Shown here: positions 6,215 to 6,735 of the stretch, piece by piece
Layout: every line of letters starts with the position of its first letter
Position numbering within the stretch: position 1 is the first letter of the stretch
Origin: Aliarcobacter butzleri
Lineage (GTDB): Bacteria > Campylobacterota > Campylobacteria > Campylobacterales > Arcobacteraceae
Reading direction: 5' to 3'
Assembly: GCA_012522985.1 (NCBI GenBank)
Contig: JAAYJJ010000068.1
Location: 1-6,735, forward strand
DNA length: 6,735 nucleotides
Notes under the pieces: generated by a model
Databases searched by the model: none
Seen by the model: the letters and a program-made list of their open reading frames with translations, nothing else
What the model was told of the DNA's origin: nothing
Made by a program: the position numbers and the translations under genes

Positions 6215-6517
6215 TCAAATCTTACGATTTGGACAAATATCAGCCATTTCACAAAACTTACAAATTACACTATTTTCATTTCTATTGGCACAAATAAAAG
6301 GTATATTTCTCTTTTTTGCTTCTGTTTTAAACTTATACATTGCATTGTGATTTAAAAAATTTGTTAGCATTATCACATACTGCGTATTTTGTGGTATTTT
6401 TTTATTTATATCTCGTGTTTTTCGTAAACTCCAATGAGTGATATCTTTTACACCCAAAAGACTCAAAGAATCTGTGATACCTTCGATCCTATCACCACCT
6501 AAAACCAATACACTCAT
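6215..6517 (-). CDS. DUF2325-like small protein with Cys-rich tail, probably Fur-regulated
   Basis: This 100-aa protein opens with MSVLVLGGDR, a Rossmann-like first strand and GGD turn typical of DUF2325. Other features that fit the family as I remember it are GVKDITHW, KIPQNTQYVIMLTNFLNHNAM and AKKRNIPFICANR. The biochemical role of the family is unknown to me. The C-terminal end has C86, C89 and C95 (CKFCEMADIC), a possible metal or Fe-S site. The start is supported by AGGAG on the minus strand (about 6524-6528). A -10 box and a Fur box lie upstream, so expression is probably repressed when iron is plentiful. It converges on metE across a hairpin and is not part of that operon. Its iron regulation gives a thematic link to the iron-related operon at 1-3441. 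Confidence 0.85.
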   Translation of the reverse strand: MSVLVLGGDRIEGITDSLSLLGVKDITHWSLRKTRDINKKIPQNTQYVIMLTNFLNHNAMYKFKTEAKKRNIPFICANRNENSVICKFCEMADICPNRKI

Positions 6518-6544
6518 AGTCCTCTCCTAGTAATAAATATAGTG

Positions 6545-6572
6545 ATTATATAAAATATTTGATTAAGAGTAA
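6545..6572 (-). promoter_or_regulatory. Sigma70-type promoter for the DUF2325-like gene
   Basis: Read on the minus strand, a perfect TATAAT -10 box lies at 6545-6550, with a weak -35 candidate TTACTC 16 bp upstream (6567-6572). Transcription would start near 6538, giving a leader of about 20 nt before the ATG at 6517. The Fur box lies just upstream of the -35. Confidence 0.65.
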
Positions 6573-6579
6573 CTTAAAA

Positions 6580-6594
6580 TGATAACTATTATCA
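6580..6594. promoter_or_regulatory. Fur box
   Basis: TGATAACTATTATCA matches the 7-1-7 Fur consensus TGATAATnATTATCA at all but one defined position. It lies about 8 bp upstream of the minus-strand -35, a usual position for Fur repression. It could also serve a rightward gene beyond the window, but none starts before 6735. Confidence 0.75.
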
Positions 6595-6704
6595 AATTAA
6601 TTTTTACTAATAAATTCTTTAAATTTATCTATTTGTTATATTTTAGTTTAATGTAGTTGAAAGATGATAAATATTAATTAAAATTATAAGATTTGATAGT
6701 TAAG
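6595..6704. other. AT-rich intergenic stretch, no gene seen
   Basis: Very AT-rich sequence with no ORF carrying a ribosome site on either strand. A weak second Fur-like half match (TGATAAATATTA) starts at 6665. Nothing else is supported. Confidence 0.5.
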
Positions 6705-6732
6705 ATATTCTCGTGAAAATTCACGAGAATAT
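6705..6732. repeat. Perfect 13-bp inverted repeat at window edge, probable hairpin
   Basis: ATATTCTCGTGAA at 6705-6717 pairs with TTCACGAGAATAT at 6720-6732. The core GTGAAAATTCAC would form a stable stem-loop. No T-run is visible after it on either strand within the window, though the plus side is cut off at 6735. It is most likely the terminator of a gene to the right, or a palindromic operator. Confidence 0.5.
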
Positions 6733-6735
6733 AAA

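Noticed and set aside
6665..6679. Second Fur box (TGATAAATATTAATT)
   Set aside because: Only the left half fits the consensus, and such matches are common by chance in sequence this AT-rich.

Overview
The window looks like chromosome from a low-GC (roughly 30% by eye) Campylobacterota bacterium, probably Arcobacter-like. This rests on the AT-rich codon use (AAA, GAA, ATA, CTA, AGA), the T-rich promoter style with little -35 signal, and the kinds of genes present. The genus is an inference.

Bases 1-3441 hold a tightly packed plus-strand operon. It runs: the 3' end of a small membrane protein; an 81-aa single-helix protein; a 118-aa protein that resembles the magnetosome protein MamC/Mms13; a 103-aa protein with one glycine-zipper helix and a charged tail; a 702-aa P1B-type ATPase with an HMA_2-like N-terminus that lacks the usual CxxC; and, after a 61-bp gap, a 40-aa Cys-rich membrane peptide of the FeoB-associated type. 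Gene borders overlap by 8 nt or 1 nt, or are 1-14 nt apart, so translation is probably coupled. A P1B ATPase without a classical copper or zinc motif, together with several small glycine-rich membrane proteins and a MamC-like protein, is the pattern I would expect for a ferrosome (fez) operon, which makes lipid-bounded iron-storage organelles. In this model the ATPase would pump iron into a vesicle that the small proteins form and shape. This is the most exciting content of the window, but it is an inference from motifs and gene order, not from a database search.

Bases 3442-3917 are unusual. There is a 15-bp palindrome, a good extended -10 promoter, and then about 360 bp richer in GC than its surroundings. 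It holds a TTG-started 118-codon ORF of doubtful reality and may be a decayed gene or a structured leader.

Bases 3918-6188 encode MetE, the cobalamin-independent methionine synthase, with all zinc ligands and catalytic residues present. A perfect 11-bp hairpin separates it from a convergent minus-strand gene (6215-6517) for a 100-aa DUF2325-like protein with a three-cysteine tail. Upstream of that gene are a clear sigma70-type promoter and a near-perfect Fur box (6580-6594), so it is probably iron-regulated. The right edge carries a perfect 13-bp inverted repeat.
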